DNA from: an uncultured Dorea sp. | Lineage (GTDB): Bacteria; Bacillota_A; Clostridia; Lachnospirales; Lachnospiraceae | Length of the DNA: 46,133 nucleotides | Assembly (NCBI GenBank): GCA_910579015.1 | Contig: CAJTRO010000029.1 | Coordinates: 1-46,133 of the forward strand | Direction of reading: 5' to 3' | Shown: positions 21,608-30,133 of the stretch, one piece after another | Layout of the letters: the number at the start of each line of letters is the position of its first letter | Numbering within the stretch: position 1 is the first letter of the stretch | Made by a program: the position numbers and the translations under genes | The notes under the pieces: model-generated | The model's input: the letters and a program-made list of their open reading frames with translations, nothing else | What the model was told of the DNA's origin: nothing | The model's database searches: none

Positions 21608-23272
21608 ATGGATAACATGGATCTTGATCTGCGGTCCATACAGGAGGCGAGGGATCTCTGCAAATATGGTTCCGCCGCCGCCGAGCGTATTGCGAAATAC
21701 TCGGAGGATCAGATCGACAAGATTCTGCAGAATATGGTCAGAGTCGCAGAGGAACATGCGGCAGAACTGGCGCAGATGGCTGTAGAAGAGACTGGCTTTG
21801 GAAAAGTACAGGACAAAATATATAAGAATCACGGAGCATCGACTCTGGTGTATAATTATATCAAAGATATGAAGACACAGGGGATCATCTCAGAGGATCC
21901 TGTGAACAAGATGTTTGAGGTTGCCGATCCGGTCGGTTTGATCATGGGTATCATCCCTTCTACGAACCCGACGTCGACGGTGATCTACAAATCACTGATA
22001 GCGGTTAAGGCAAGAAATGCAATTGTGTTCTCCCCGCATCCGTCAGCGCTTAAGTGCACCTCCAGGGCTGCGCGGCTGATGGCACAGGCGGCGGTAGACG
22101 CAGGGGCGCCGTCGGATACGATCGGATGCCTGTCTATGTGTACGATGCAGGCGACGAATGAACTGATGCACAACGACGCGATCAAGCTGATCATCGCGAC
22201 CGGCGGTCCGGGCATGGTAAAAGCTGCTTACAGCGCCGGCAAACCGGCGATCGGAGTAGGGGCGGGCAACTCTCCTTCCTATATCGAGCGTACTGCCGAT
22301 GTGAAAAAAGCTGTATCGAATATTATCGCGAGCAAGACATTTGACAACGGTACCATCTGTGCGTCGGAACAGTCTATCATAGTAGAAGAGTGCAATCACG
22401 ACGCGGTTGTTGCGGAGCTGAAGGCGCAGGGAGCATATTTCATGAATCCTGATGAAGTTAAAAAGGTATGCTCTGTACTGTTTAAAAACGGCCATACTAT
22501 GAATGCGAAGTATGTGGGAAGATCTGCCAAGGTTATTGCAGACGGCGCAGGAATCAGCGTACCGGACAATACGACCGTGCTCATCGGGAAGCAAAGCGGT
22601 GTCGGAGAAGGGAATCTCCTGTCATACGAGAAGCTGACCTGTGTGCTTGGATTCTATGTTGTACGCGACTGGCATGAGGCGTGCGAGCTCTCTATGAAGC
22701 TGCTCCAGAACGGGATCGGGCATACGATGAACCTGCATACCCAGGACGAGAAGATCGTCCGTGAATTTGCAGTAAAGCCGGCGTCGCGTATTCTTGTCAA
22801 TACCGGCGGAAGTATGGGCGGAACCGGATTAAGTACCGGGCTTGCACCGGCGTTCACGCTTGGCTGCGGCACCATGGGCGGAAGCTCCGTATCGGAGAAT
22901 GTGACGCCGCTGCATCTCATCAATAAGAAGACGGTATGCTATGGGATCAAGGATGCGGTTACTCTTGCCAGTGACGATCCGACGTTCCATGTATGCGCTG
23001 ATGCTTCGGCAAAGAGCCAGACATGTTCGTCTATTCCGGCAACGCCGATCTCTTACAGTACAGGATGCAACAGCTGCGGATGCGACGCACAGTCACCGGC
23101 AAGCTTCGTCAGAAACCCGATGGCAGCGGCTCATGCGGCTTGCGTGGCAGGTACACAGACTGTCTCAGAGGACATCGACAGCAGGAAGATGGCATCGTCA
23201 GATGAAGGGATCAATCTTGAACAGCTGAAGGATATGATCAATGGGCTGGTGAATGCCATGAAGGGAGAGTAA
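21608..23272 (+). CDS. cutF: CoA-acylating acetaldehyde dehydrogenase (active copy)
   Basis: Oxidises acetaldehyde from CutC to acetyl-CoA with NAD. The protein is 554 aa from ATG 21608 (GAGGAGG upstream; the in-frame GTG at 21593 overlaps that site). The catalytic Cys251 lies in FDNGTICASEQS. Beyond the core, at about residue 460, is a C-terminal extension with several cysteines (TGCNSCGCDAQS) and a final amphipathic helix GINLEQLKDMINGLVNAMKG, a typical encapsulation peptide joined by a flexible linker. It is paralogous to the Cys-less protein at 12646, and both have the active-site position numbered 251, so they align without gaps up to there. Confidence 0.92.
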   Translation: MDNMDLDLRSIQEARDLCKYGSAAAERIAKYSEDQIDKILQNMVRVAEEHAAELAQMAVEETGFGKVQDKIYKNHGASTLVYNYIKDMKTQGIISEDPVNKMFEVADPVGLIMGIIPSTNPTSTVIYKSLIAVKARNAIVFSPHPSALKCTSRAARLMAQAAVDAGAPSDTIGCLSMCTMQATNELMHNDAIKLIIATGGPGMVKAAYSAGKPAIGVGAGNSPSYIERTADVKKAVSNIIASKTFDNGTICASEQSIIVEECNHDAVVAELKAQGAYFMNPDEVKKVCSVLFKNGHTMNAKYVGRSAKVIADGAGISVPDNTTVLIGKQSGVGEGNLLSYEKLTCVLGFYVVRDWHEACELSMKLLQNGIGHTMNLHTQDEKIVREFAVKPASRILVNTGGSMGGTGLSTGLAPAFTLGCGTMGGSSVSENVTPLHLINKKTVCYGIKDAVTLASDDPTFHVCADASAKSQTCSSIPATPISYSTGCNSCGCDAQSPASFVRNPMAAAHAACVAGTQTVSEDIDSRKMASSDEGINLEQLKDMINGLVNAMKGE

Positions 23273-23273
23273 A

Positions 23274-23942
23274 ATGGATAATAACAGCTATAATGAGATT
23301 CTGGAGCTGTTCTTAAAAGCAGTTGAATCTGTGAAATCTTCCAACTCTGACGCATATACAGAGGATGCAAAAAAGGGATTGGTCCCGGTAGGGATCTCCA
23401 ACCGTCACGTGCATCTGACAGAAGAGGCGGTCGAGGTACTCTTCGGAAAAGACTACGTGCTTGAACGGATCAAGAATCTGTCCCAGCCGGGGCAGTTCGC
23501 CTGTAAAGAGTGCGTGACGCTGTGCGGTCCGAGAGGCGTGATCGAAAAGGTCCGGGTACTGGGGCCCACAAGACAGCAGAATCAGGTAGAGATCCTTGCC
23601 GGCGATATGTTTAAGTTAGGCTTACAGGCGCCTCTTAGGCAGTCCGGGGATCTTGCGGAGAGCGGCGGTATCATCATGGTGGGACCGAAGGGTTCTGTAC
23701 AGATCAAAGAAGGCGTTATCGTGGCTCAGCGGCATATACATATGAATCCTATGGAGGCAAAAGCTTACGGGGTTCATGACGGGCAGAAGGTAAAACTGGC
23801 GGTCGACGGGCCAAGAGCCGGGATCATGGACAATGTAGTAGTCCGTGCGGATGACAAAGGCGCTCTGGAGTGCCATATTGATACAGAAGAGGCAAATGCA
23901 TACTGCATTAACTCAAAAACCAAATTAATGATAATTAAATAA
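23274..23942 (+). CDS. pduL: PduL-type phosphotransacylase
   Basis: Converts acetyl-CoA plus phosphate to acetyl-phosphate and recycles CoA inside the shell (called CutH in choline loci). It is 222 aa with the two PduL repeats. The zinc ligand motifs are GISNRHVHL in the first and AQRHIHMNP in the second, plus the conserved GQFACKECVTLCGPRG and GPTRQQNQVEI segments. Residues 5-20 (SYNEILELFLKAVESV) form an amphipathic helix ahead of a polar linker, the N-terminal encapsulation peptide typical of PduL. The start is one base after the aldehyde dehydrogenase stop, so they are tightly coupled. Confidence 0.93.
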   Translation: MDNNSYNEILELFLKAVESVKSSNSDAYTEDAKKGLVPVGISNRHVHLTEEAVEVLFGKDYVLERIKNLSQPGQFACKECVTLCGPRGVIEKVRVLGPTRQQNQVEILAGDMFKLGLQAPLRQSGDLAESGGIIMVGPKGSVQIKEGVIVAQRHIHMNPMEAKAYGVHDGQKVKLAVDGPRAGIMDNVVVRADDKGALECHIDTEEANAYCINSKTKLMIIK

Positions 23943-23955
23943 CAAAATTAATTAT
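23931..23955 (+). other. AT-only intercistronic hairpin before the last shell gene
   Basis: ATAATTAA (23931-23938) and TTAATTAT (23948-23955) can pair across the pduL stop codon, just before the AGGAGG of the next shell gene. It is a weak stem. It could mark an mRNA processing or stability point that raises expression of the abundant hexamer downstream. Confidence 0.25.
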
Positions 23956-23974
23956 AAAACAGGAGGAAATAAAA

Positions 23975-24259
23975 ATGACAAAGTATGATGCATTAGGAAT
24001 GATCGAGACAAAGGGACTGATTGGCGCGGTAGAGGCAGCAGACGCTATGGTAAAAGCGGCTAACGTTTATCTGATCGGAAGAGAATTCGTAGGCGGCGGC
24101 CTGGTTACTGTTATGGTCCGCGGAGACGTAGGAGCCGTTAAGGCTGCGACAGATGCCGGAGCTGCGGCTGCACAGAGAGTCGGCGAGCTGCTTTCCGTAC
24201 ATGTAATCCCGCGTCCGCATCAGGAAGTGGAATCTATTCTTCCGACAAAAGCAGAGTAA
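23975..24259 (+). CDS. BMC-H shell protein (hexamer), probably the major tile
   Basis: A 94-aa canonical BMC-H with almost no extension: ALGMIETKGLIGAVEAADAM, pore loop FVGGG, and a closing HVIPRPHQEVE. This is closest to the abundant EutM/PduA-type tiles. It has a strong AGGAGG site and lies last in the operon with its own terminator directly after, an arrangement that can support a stable 3' transcript. With three other BMC-H, two permuted BMC-H and one pentamer, the locus has no tandem BMC-T gene. Confidence 0.95.
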   Translation: MTKYDALGMIETKGLIGAVEAADAMVKAANVYLIGREFVGGGLVTVMVRGDVGAVKAATDAGAAAAQRVGELLSVHVIPRPHQEVESILPTKAE

Positions 24260-24268
24260 TTCATCATT

Positions 24269-24300
24269 ATCGGGTCTGCCCAAACACAGGCCCGATTTTT
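24269..24300 (+). terminator. Terminator after the cut shell operon
   Basis: ATCGGGTCTG (24269-24278) pairs with CAGGCCCGAT (24287-24296), with one G-U pair, then TTTTT. It separates the 15-gene structural operon from the regulator, although partial read-through is likely because no clear promoter is visible before the MerR gene. Confidence 0.8.
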
Positions 24301-24337
24301 AAAAGGCGCTGGAAATCAGGATAAAAGGAATCGTGTG

Positions 24338-25186
24338 GTGAGGATGAGGGAAAACAAGAAAAAATTATATTCTATTGGCGAGGCTAGTAAGATCTGTAAT
24401 GTCTCTACAAAAACACTGCGTTTCTATGACAAGATGGGTGTTGTAACACCGGATTACGTAAGCGAAGAGAACGGATACCGTTATTACAGCAGTATCACGC
24501 TGCTGAAAATTCCTGTGATCAAATATTATAAGCAGCTGGGGTTTAAACTGGAGGAGATGGTAGGACTTCTGAATGGGGAATCTTATCATGGTATGGAGGA
24601 TAATTTCCGTAAGAAAATAATAGAACTGAGCCGGGCAGAGCAGGAGATCCATAAGAGCTATGTGTCTGTGAACGACTGGTATGAGTTGATCCGGGAAGCA
24701 AAGACGGTATCCGCCCAGGCTGAGTGTCCGGTATGTATTAAATATCTGCCTACTCAGGAATATGCGTATCTGGATCAGGAGTTTTCCTATAACTACAGAG
24801 ACGCCGTGATCAATATACCATGGACGGATTACCTTTCCAGTATGAATTGTTCCATTACCGGTCCGATCATCATAGAATATCCTTCCATGCAGGACAAGAT
24901 GGAAGGAGTCTGCCGCACTGCACGGATCATGCAGCGGATCGTCGGGACTTGTGACAGACGGACGAACATCCTTGTCATGAAAGGACAGATGGTGGCGTCC
25001 CTCTATCATTTGGGCGGTTATGACAACATGAAGGAGAGCTATCAGAAGATCCTTGAATATATTGAGAAGCAGGGCTATGTCTGCAAAGAAAGATCGATAG
25101 AACGGTATGTATTGGATTACTGGACATCGGAGATCCTGGATGAATTTGTGACAGAAATCATTATTCCGATCTGTAAAAAAGCATGA
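24338..25186 (+). CDS. MerR-family regulator with GyrI-like (BmrR-type) ligand domain
   Basis: A 282-aa regulator. The N-terminal winged helix is YSIGEASKICNVSTKTLRFY, followed by the MerR-specific YYSSITLLKIP region and a long dimerisation helix. The C-terminal half (about 130-280) resembles the GyrI-like multidrug-binding domain of BmrR, which binds bulky cations. Choline and related quaternary amines would be natural ligands, so this is the likely sensor for the locus (inference). GTG 24338 is favoured, with AAGGAA 7 bases upstream; GTG 24335 and ATG 24344 are alternatives. Its presumed target is the long-spacer promoter at 11889-11918. Confidence 0.88.
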   Translation: MRMRENKKKLYSIGEASKICNVSTKTLRFYDKMGVVTPDYVSEENGYRYYSSITLLKIPVIKYYKQLGFKLEEMVGLLNGESYHGMEDNFRKKIIELSRAEQEIHKSYVSVNDWYELIREAKTVSAQAECPVCIKYLPTQEYAYLDQEFSYNYRDAVINIPWTDYLSSMNCSITGPIIIEYPSMQDKMEGVCRTARIMQRIVGTCDRRTNILVMKGQMVASLYHLGGYDNMKESYQKILEYIEKQGYVCKERSIERYVLDYWTSEILDEFVTEIIIPICKKA

Positions 25187-25217
25187 TTTTAGACAGCGAA
25201 AGAAAGGAGGAGTTGAT

Positions 25218-26351
25218 ATGGAAGAATTTACTATGAACACAAGAATATATATGGGCGAAGATTCCTGCGAAAAAATAAGTGAATTTGAGATAAAGCGTGC
25301 ATTTATCTTCTGCGATCCTTTCATGAAACAGTCAGGAAAAACCGATCTGATCGTGACAAAGCTAGCCAAGATGCGTGTGGAATACTATATTTTTGCAGAC
25401 GTAGTTCCGGATCCTGACATGGCGGTGATACAAAAGGGATTGAATCAGCTGAATGCTTTCAAACCGGATACAGTGTTCGCCTTTGGCGGCGGTTCTGCCA
25501 TTGATACGGCTAAGGCGGTCGTACATCTGTATGCCAAGATGCATGATATCGCAAGACCTTGCATCATCGCGGTCCCGACCACAAGCGGGACCGGAAGTGA
25601 AGTGACTGCGTTTGCGGTGGTTTCAGACAGGGAAGCGGGAATTAAATATCCGCTGATCGATTCCCGGATGATACCGGATGCGGTATTCTTAGATCCGAAG
25701 CTTACGTCCACTGTACCGCCGTCCATCACGGCGGATACTGGAATGGATGTGCTTACGCATGGACTTGAAGCCTTTGTTTCCACGGATGCCAATGATTTTA
25801 CCGACGCTATGGCGGAGAAGTCCATACGGACGGTCTGGGATTATCTGGAACGTTGTGTGGCGAGCGGGGATGATATGGATGCAAGAGCCCATATGCATAA
25901 CGCGTCCTGCATGGCGGGCATGGCGTTTAATGCGGCTTCACTTGGAATCTGCCACAGTATGGCGCACGCGCTGGGGGCACAGTTCCATCTTCCGCATGGG
26001 CGCTGTAATGCGGTGCTTTTACCCATCGTTATCGAATATAACGCCGGACTTGAAATACCGGGTGAGACAGACGCGCTTTTGCGTTATCTGGATATTGCAA
26101 GGCTTCTTGGGATCTCTGCCGGAACGAATAAAGCGACGGTCCACCTTATGGTACGCCAGATCCGCAGTCTCATGAGCCGGATCGGCATCCCGGTCCGTTT
26201 TGCAGAACTGAATATCGATGCTGACAGCTATCTGCGATCGATCGACGTTATGGCAGAGAACGCACTGAAAGACCGTTGTACCGCGACCAATCCCAGAGTA
26301 CCGACGGCGGAGCACATCAAGCGGCTGTATAAGAAGCTTTATCAGTCGTAA
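25218..26351 (+). CDS. cutO: Iron-containing alcohol dehydrogenase (acetaldehyde reductase)
   Basis: Reduces acetaldehyde to ethanol and regenerates NAD for the aldehyde dehydrogenase. It is a 377-aa group III (iron-dependent) dehydrogenase. The NAD loop is FAFGGGSAIDTAKA, followed by VPTTSGTGSEVT. The metal site is made from Asp in TADTGMDVLTHGLEA and the histidines of ICHSMAHALGAQFHLPHGR. It corresponds to PduQ/EutG in other compartments. No obvious encapsulation helix is present, so targeting may be by partner binding. ATG 25218 follows AAAGGAGGAG, 31 bases after the regulator gene. Confidence 0.9.
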   Translation: MEEFTMNTRIYMGEDSCEKISEFEIKRAFIFCDPFMKQSGKTDLIVTKLAKMRVEYYIFADVVPDPDMAVIQKGLNQLNAFKPDTVFAFGGGSAIDTAKAVVHLYAKMHDIARPCIIAVPTTSGTGSEVTAFAVVSDREAGIKYPLIDSRMIPDAVFLDPKLTSTVPPSITADTGMDVLTHGLEAFVSTDANDFTDAMAEKSIRTVWDYLERCVASGDDMDARAHMHNASCMAGMAFNAASLGICHSMAHALGAQFHLPHGRCNAVLLPIVIEYNAGLEIPGETDALLRYLDIARLLGISAGTNKATVHLMVRQIRSLMSRIGIPVRFAELNIDADSYLRSIDVMAENALKDRCTATNPRVPTAEHIKRLYKKLYQS

Positions 26352-26376
26352 AAAACAGCATTAGGAGGAAAATATA

Positions 26377-27333
26377 ATGACAGTAGACAAATCACATTCC
26401 ATTGGTATTTGGTCAGGTATCATATCTGGCCTTACATATGGGATCTATACGACACTCGTTATGGTGGCAGGCTATTATGAGCCCCTGGTAACGGCGGCGG
26501 GACTGCTTGCGGCGCCCTATGTGTGTTCCGGGTTAAACGACCTGTTCGCGGGAATCTGGCTTTCTATATATAATATAAAGAGGGGGCGGATGGCGGAGGT
26601 ATGGCAATGCCTGAAAACCCGGCCGGGACAAATGATCGTTCTTGGTTCTCTGCTCGGCGGCCCCGTAGCAAACGGAGCCTATCTGGTAGGATTGGCCCTT
26701 GCCGGAGCCTATGCGATCCCGATCTCTGCAACATGCAGTCTCTTCGGCGCTATCTTCTCATGGATATTCTTAAAGCAGAGGCCTACGAAGAGAGTTGTGG
26801 CAGGTATGATCATCTGTGTGTCGGGCGCTATCATCATTAACTGGGTGGAACCGGAAGGGACGAAGAACTTTACTCTCGGTATCATCTGCGCCCTGATCGC
26901 GGCGATCTGCTGGGGACTTGAAGGGATGTTCTCAAGCTCCAGCGGTGAAGAGCTTGAACCGGAGATCTCCGTGAATCTGCGTGAATTGATCTCCGGTATC
27001 GTGGATCTGGCGATCATCGTTCCGGCTGTCAAAGCATTGTCGCTCCTTGCGGGAACCTTACAGGCGGGGATCCCGGTTATCTGGCTCCTTGTGGCGGGGC
27101 TTTCTGCCGCGGTTTCATTCCTTACCTGGTATAAGAGTAATGCATTGGTTGGATGCGCCATCGGAATGTCGCTGAATGTAACTTATGCATTCTGGGGAGT
27201 ATTATTCTGCGTATTATTCCTTGGACAGGAATTGACGGTTACGATCGTCGCAGGATCTATCATTATCGTTCTCGGCGCCGTGCTTGTTACGATGAATCCG
27301 CTGGATCTGTTCCGGAAGAATCCGAGCGCATAA
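26377..27333 (+). CDS. DMT-superfamily (EamA-like) transporter, candidate choline carrier
   Basis: A 318-aa integral membrane protein with about ten hydrophobic segments arranged as two EamA repeats, the second repeat beginning about residue 165. It sits at the end of the choline locus. Transport of choline or export of trimethylamine/ethanol is suggested only by position. DMT proteins include EmrE, which moves quaternary cations, so a quaternary-amine substrate is chemically reasonable. ATG 26377 follows AGGAGG, and a terminator lies 15 bases after the stop. Confidence 0.8.
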   Translation: MTVDKSHSIGIWSGIISGLTYGIYTTLVMVAGYYEPLVTAAGLLAAPYVCSGLNDLFAGIWLSIYNIKRGRMAEVWQCLKTRPGQMIVLGSLLGGPVANGAYLVGLALAGAYAIPISATCSLFGAIFSWIFLKQRPTKRVVAGMIICVSGAIIINWVEPEGTKNFTLGIICALIAAICWGLEGMFSSSSGEELEPEISVNLRELISGIVDLAIIVPAVKALSLLAGTLQAGIPVIWLLVAGLSAAVSFLTWYKSNALVGCAIGMSLNVTYAFWGVLFCVLFLGQELTVTIVAGSIIIVLGAVLVTMNPLDLFRKNPSA

Positions 27334-27347
27334 TTGAATTATGAAAT

Positions 27348-27378
27348 ACCCTGAAGCAAGTTTGTTTCGGGGTTTTTT
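27348..27378 (+). terminator. Terminator after the transporter gene
   Basis: ACCCTGAAGC (27348-27357) and GTTTCGGGGT (27364-27373) pair with two G-U wobbles around a six-base loop, followed by TTTTTT. It marks the end of the choline locus. Confidence 0.8.
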
Positions 27379-27396
27379 ATTTTGGAAAAATTATCT

Positions 27397-27410
27397 AACA
27401 GTTAACTGTT
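27397..27410. promoter_or_regulatory. Perfect 14-bp palindrome, likely GntR operator
   Basis: AACAGTTAACTGTT is a perfect palindrome whose last two bases are the first two of the -35 box at 27409-27414. Binding there would block polymerase. The first gene downstream is a GntR-family regulator, so autoregulation is likely. Confidence 0.65.
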
Positions 27411-27437
27411 GACAGTTTTGGCGAATTAAAGTAAAAT
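27409..27437 (+). promoter_or_regulatory. Promoter of the peptide operon
   Basis: A perfect -35 TTGACA (27409-27414), a 17-base spacer and TAAAAT (27432-27437). Translation of the regulator begins about 18-27 bases later. This is the best-scoring promoter by eye in the window. Confidence 0.75.
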
Positions 27438-27454
27438 AGTGTCAAGAAGGAGAG

Positions 27455-28120
27455 ATGAAAGAAATGGCGGCAAAATGTCAGATTGTAACTTTGCGGGAAC
27501 AGGTGAATAACTTTATCAAGTCCCGGATCTTGAGCGGAGAGATCAAAGCAGGAGAAAGAATCAATGAATTTGAACTGGCAGAGGAATTAGGGATCAGCAG
27601 AGGGCCGGTAAGAGAAGCGCTCAGACAGATTGAGCAGGAAGGACTTGTATCATATGAGGCGAATAAGGGCTGTAGAGTTAAGAAGCTTACGATCCAGGAA
27701 ATATACGAGATGAGTCTGTTGAGGGCAGATCTGGAGATTCTGGCAGTGAATGTGTGTAAAGGAAATTATTCAGACGCTTCGCTCAAAGAGATGGAGATTC
27801 ATGTTGAAAGAATTGATGAATATGACAAAGAGAGAAACCTGGGGAAGATCATAGAAGAGGATCAGATTTTTCATGAATTACTTGTGCGGGAACCAGGTCT
27901 TTCATATTTGATGAAGCTGTGGCATATGCTGGATGTCACCAATTTTGCGGTATATTCCACTCTGGATTCCCTTGGTCTGCTCTGCTATGGGAAGATAGGG
28001 AGGAATCACAGGGAGCTTCTTGAATGTGTGAAGACCAGAGATGTCGAGGTTATCACAGATAATTTAAAGCACCATTATATCAGTGTCTCAGAATTTGTAA
28101 GAAAAGTCATGGAGAAATAG
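27455..28120 (+). CDS. GntR-family (FCD/FadR subfamily) regulator
   Basis: A 221-aa regulator. The N-terminal winged helix (ILSGEIKAGERINEFELAEE, then LGISRGPVREALRQIEQEGL) is typical GntR. Residues about 90-215 are the helical FCD ligand domain, with the metal-binding-like residues in DQIFHELLV and NHRELLE. FCD regulators usually sense carboxylates or amino-acid-like ligands and repress adjacent catabolic genes. It is the first gene of the run to 37866. ATG 27455 has an AAGGAG site very close; ATG 27464 (MAAKCQ) is a plausible alternative. Confidence 0.9.
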   Translation: MKEMAAKCQIVTLREQVNNFIKSRILSGEIKAGERINEFELAEELGISRGPVREALRQIEQEGLVSYEANKGCRVKKLTIQEIYEMSLLRADLEILAVNVCKGNYSDASLKEMEIHVERIDEYDKERNLGKIIEEDQIFHELLVREPGLSYLMKLWHMLDVTNFAVYSTLDSLGLLCYGKIGRNHRELLECVKTRDVEVITDNLKHHYISVSEFVRKVMEK

Positions 28121-28135
28121 AAAGGGAGGACGGAT

Positions 28136-30133
28136 ATGTATAATTACCCAGCTGCAAAGCGTAAACCAGAGGAAGTAAGATTTGGAAAGCATAGTGTAGA
28201 GGATGAGTATGAGTGGATGCGTGATGCTGCCGCACCGGATACGATTGCATTTACTGACAGCCAGAATGCGTTTACAGACCAGTATTTTACGGGTTATCAG
28301 AGTAATCTTAAAGAGTATCTGGATGAACAACGGGAAATAAGCCGGAATCTGAGATACCGCGAGATCGTAAGAACAGCCGGCAGGATAGCGGCATTAGGCG
28401 TATACAATGACGGGATAGCAAAGAGCGTTCTGCTGAATGATGATTTTTCTGTAAGAGAGGTGATCACAGATTCCGGTTTTATGGAGGGAGTCCATGTCTA
28501 CGGTATTTCGCCGAATCCGGCGCACGAGCACTTATGTATCCTGCACATTCTCAGGGATCAGGCAGAAAGAATGAGCGGCCTGGTATATGATATGAGCAGT
28601 AAGAAAGTTCTGGCTGAACTAAAGGATACTTTCTCGGTGAGCTGGTCTTCCTGTGGAGAATATGTTTATTATTGCAGAGCAGAACACCGGAAAGACGGGA
28701 CGATCGAGAATATTTTGTGCAGATACAGTCTGAGCGCCAATGAAGATACGGTGCTCTATACGCATCAGGGACATGCGGCCTATGGCTTGGTCTATCCGAT
28801 GAAAGAAGGCGGCACAGTCGTTGAATTTGCGGTTGATTATCATGCGGGAGACATGGTGATCTATGAGGACGAGAACCATATGACGAAGATCCCATATGAT
28901 GGGAACGCACGTACATACATAGGATCAGATGCACAGTGCCATTACTTTATAACGGATGAAGAAGCGCCGCTTGGGAAGATCGTGGCAATCGAAAAAGGGA
29001 AGGACTTTCATGACAAGAAGACCTGTATTGAGGAAACTGATGAAAAGTTATCACAGGCAGGCATGAATCACGGGAAAATCATCTGTATCTATGAAAAGGC
29101 CGGTTCTCAGAGTATGTGTGTGTATGACAAGAAAGGACACAGACGGGATATCGAACTGCCCTGTGTCTATGGGAAGATTGATATTGCAGATCAAGAGCTT
29201 GGCTCTAAGAGACCGCTGTTTTCTTATGAGAGCTTTTCTGTTCTGCCCAATGTCATGGAATTGAATCTTGAAGATTATACGGCAAGTACAGTCTACGTAA
29301 GCGGTACGGCCTGCGAGGATGTTATAGAAGAGCTTACTTATTATACTTCTTACGATGGAACCCGTCTGCCGGCATATATTATCCGTAAGAAGCACGTGCA
29401 GAAAAACGGGAATAACCGGACGCTCTTCTATGGCTATGGCGGATATAATGCCGCAAACTATGTCAGAGCAGACGCGTGCGGAATGACTATCGCCAATTGG
29501 ATTGAAGCCGGCGGAATCTACGTGCATTGTATTATCCGCGGAGGCGGGGAGTTTGGAGAAGACTGGCACAGAAGCGGCTGGAAAGAGAACAAGAAGAATG
29601 TTTTTGACGATTTTTGCAGTATTGTAGAAGGAGTTATCAATGACGGCTGGACAAGGCCGGCAAAAATTGCCGTGTGCGGCCTGTCAAACGGGGGACTGCT
29701 GATGACGGCGCTTATTACGAGGAGACCGGAGTTGTTCGGCTGTGTAATAGCCTCTGTACCGCAGACAGATCTGCTCGGTTTTGTATATGACGACCGCGGT
29801 CCGATGTATATTACAGAATATGGAGATCCCCGGGAAGATGATATGTTTGAATATATGAAATCATACTCTCCATATCATAATGTCAGGGAGAACACAGCTT
29901 ATCCGGGGATCTATATTCAGGCAGGTGCAATGGATAATAATGTTCCGGCCTATCACGCCAAGAAGTTCGCGGCAAGAATGCAGAGACTTCAGGGAGAACG
30001 GCCGGTGCTCCTTCGGGTACTTCCCTATGGAAGCCATGACCGGGGCGTCGGGGAATATTTCCAGCGGACCATAGCGGAGATGAGGACATTCATTGATATA
30101 GAACTTGGGGCAGGAGACGAAGATAATGGGTAA
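28136..30133 (+). CDS. Prolyl oligopeptidase (S9A serine peptidase)
   Basis: A 665-aa cytoplasmic peptidase that cleaves short peptides after proline. There is an N-terminal beta-propeller (about 60-390) and a C-terminal alpha/beta-hydrolase domain. The catalytic triad by position is Ser517 in GLSNGG, Asp600 in AMDNN and His634 in YGSHDRG, with spacings close to the family's. It has no signal peptide, so it acts on imported peptides, consistent with the oligopeptide ABC transporter encoded next (the permease starts inside the last 8 bases). The usual GGSNGG and GHG contexts are slightly altered but the triad residues are all there. Confidence 0.88.
   Translation: MYNYPAAKRKPEEVRFGKHSVEDEYEWMRDAAAPDTIAFTDSQNAFTDQYFTGYQSNLKEYLDEQREISRNLRYREIVRTAGRIAALGVYNDGIAKSVLLNDDFSVREVITDSGFMEGVHVYGISPNPAHEHLCILHILRDQAERMSGLVYDMSSKKVLAELKDTFSVSWSSCGEYVYYCRAEHRKDGTIENILCRYSLSANEDTVLYTHQGHAAYGLVYPMKEGGTVVEFAVDYHAGDMVIYEDENHMTKIPYDGNARTYIGSDAQCHYFITDEEAPLGKIVAIEKGKDFHDKKTCIEETDEKLSQAGMNHGKIICIYEKAGSQSMCVYDKKGHRRDIELPCVYGKIDIADQELGSKRPLFSYESFSVLPNVMELNLEDYTASTVYVSGTACEDVIEELTYYTSYDGTRLPAYIIRKKHVQKNGNNRTLFYGYGGYNAANYVRADACGMTIANWIEAGGIYVHCIIRGGGEFGEDWHRSGWKENKKNVFDDFCSIVEGVINDGWTRPAKIAVCGLSNGGLLMTALITRRPELFGCVIASVPQTDLLGFVYDDRGPMYITEYGDPREDDMFEYMKSYSPYHNVRENTAYPGIYIQAGAMDNNVPAYHAKKFAARMQRLQGERPVLLRVLPYGSHDRGVGEYFQRTIAEMRTFIDIELGAGDEDNG

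Noticed and set aside
24365..25369. 334-aa open frame on the minus strand
   Set aside because: It lies opposite the well-supported MerR gene, has no recognisable motif and no ribosome-binding site; it is an antisense shadow.
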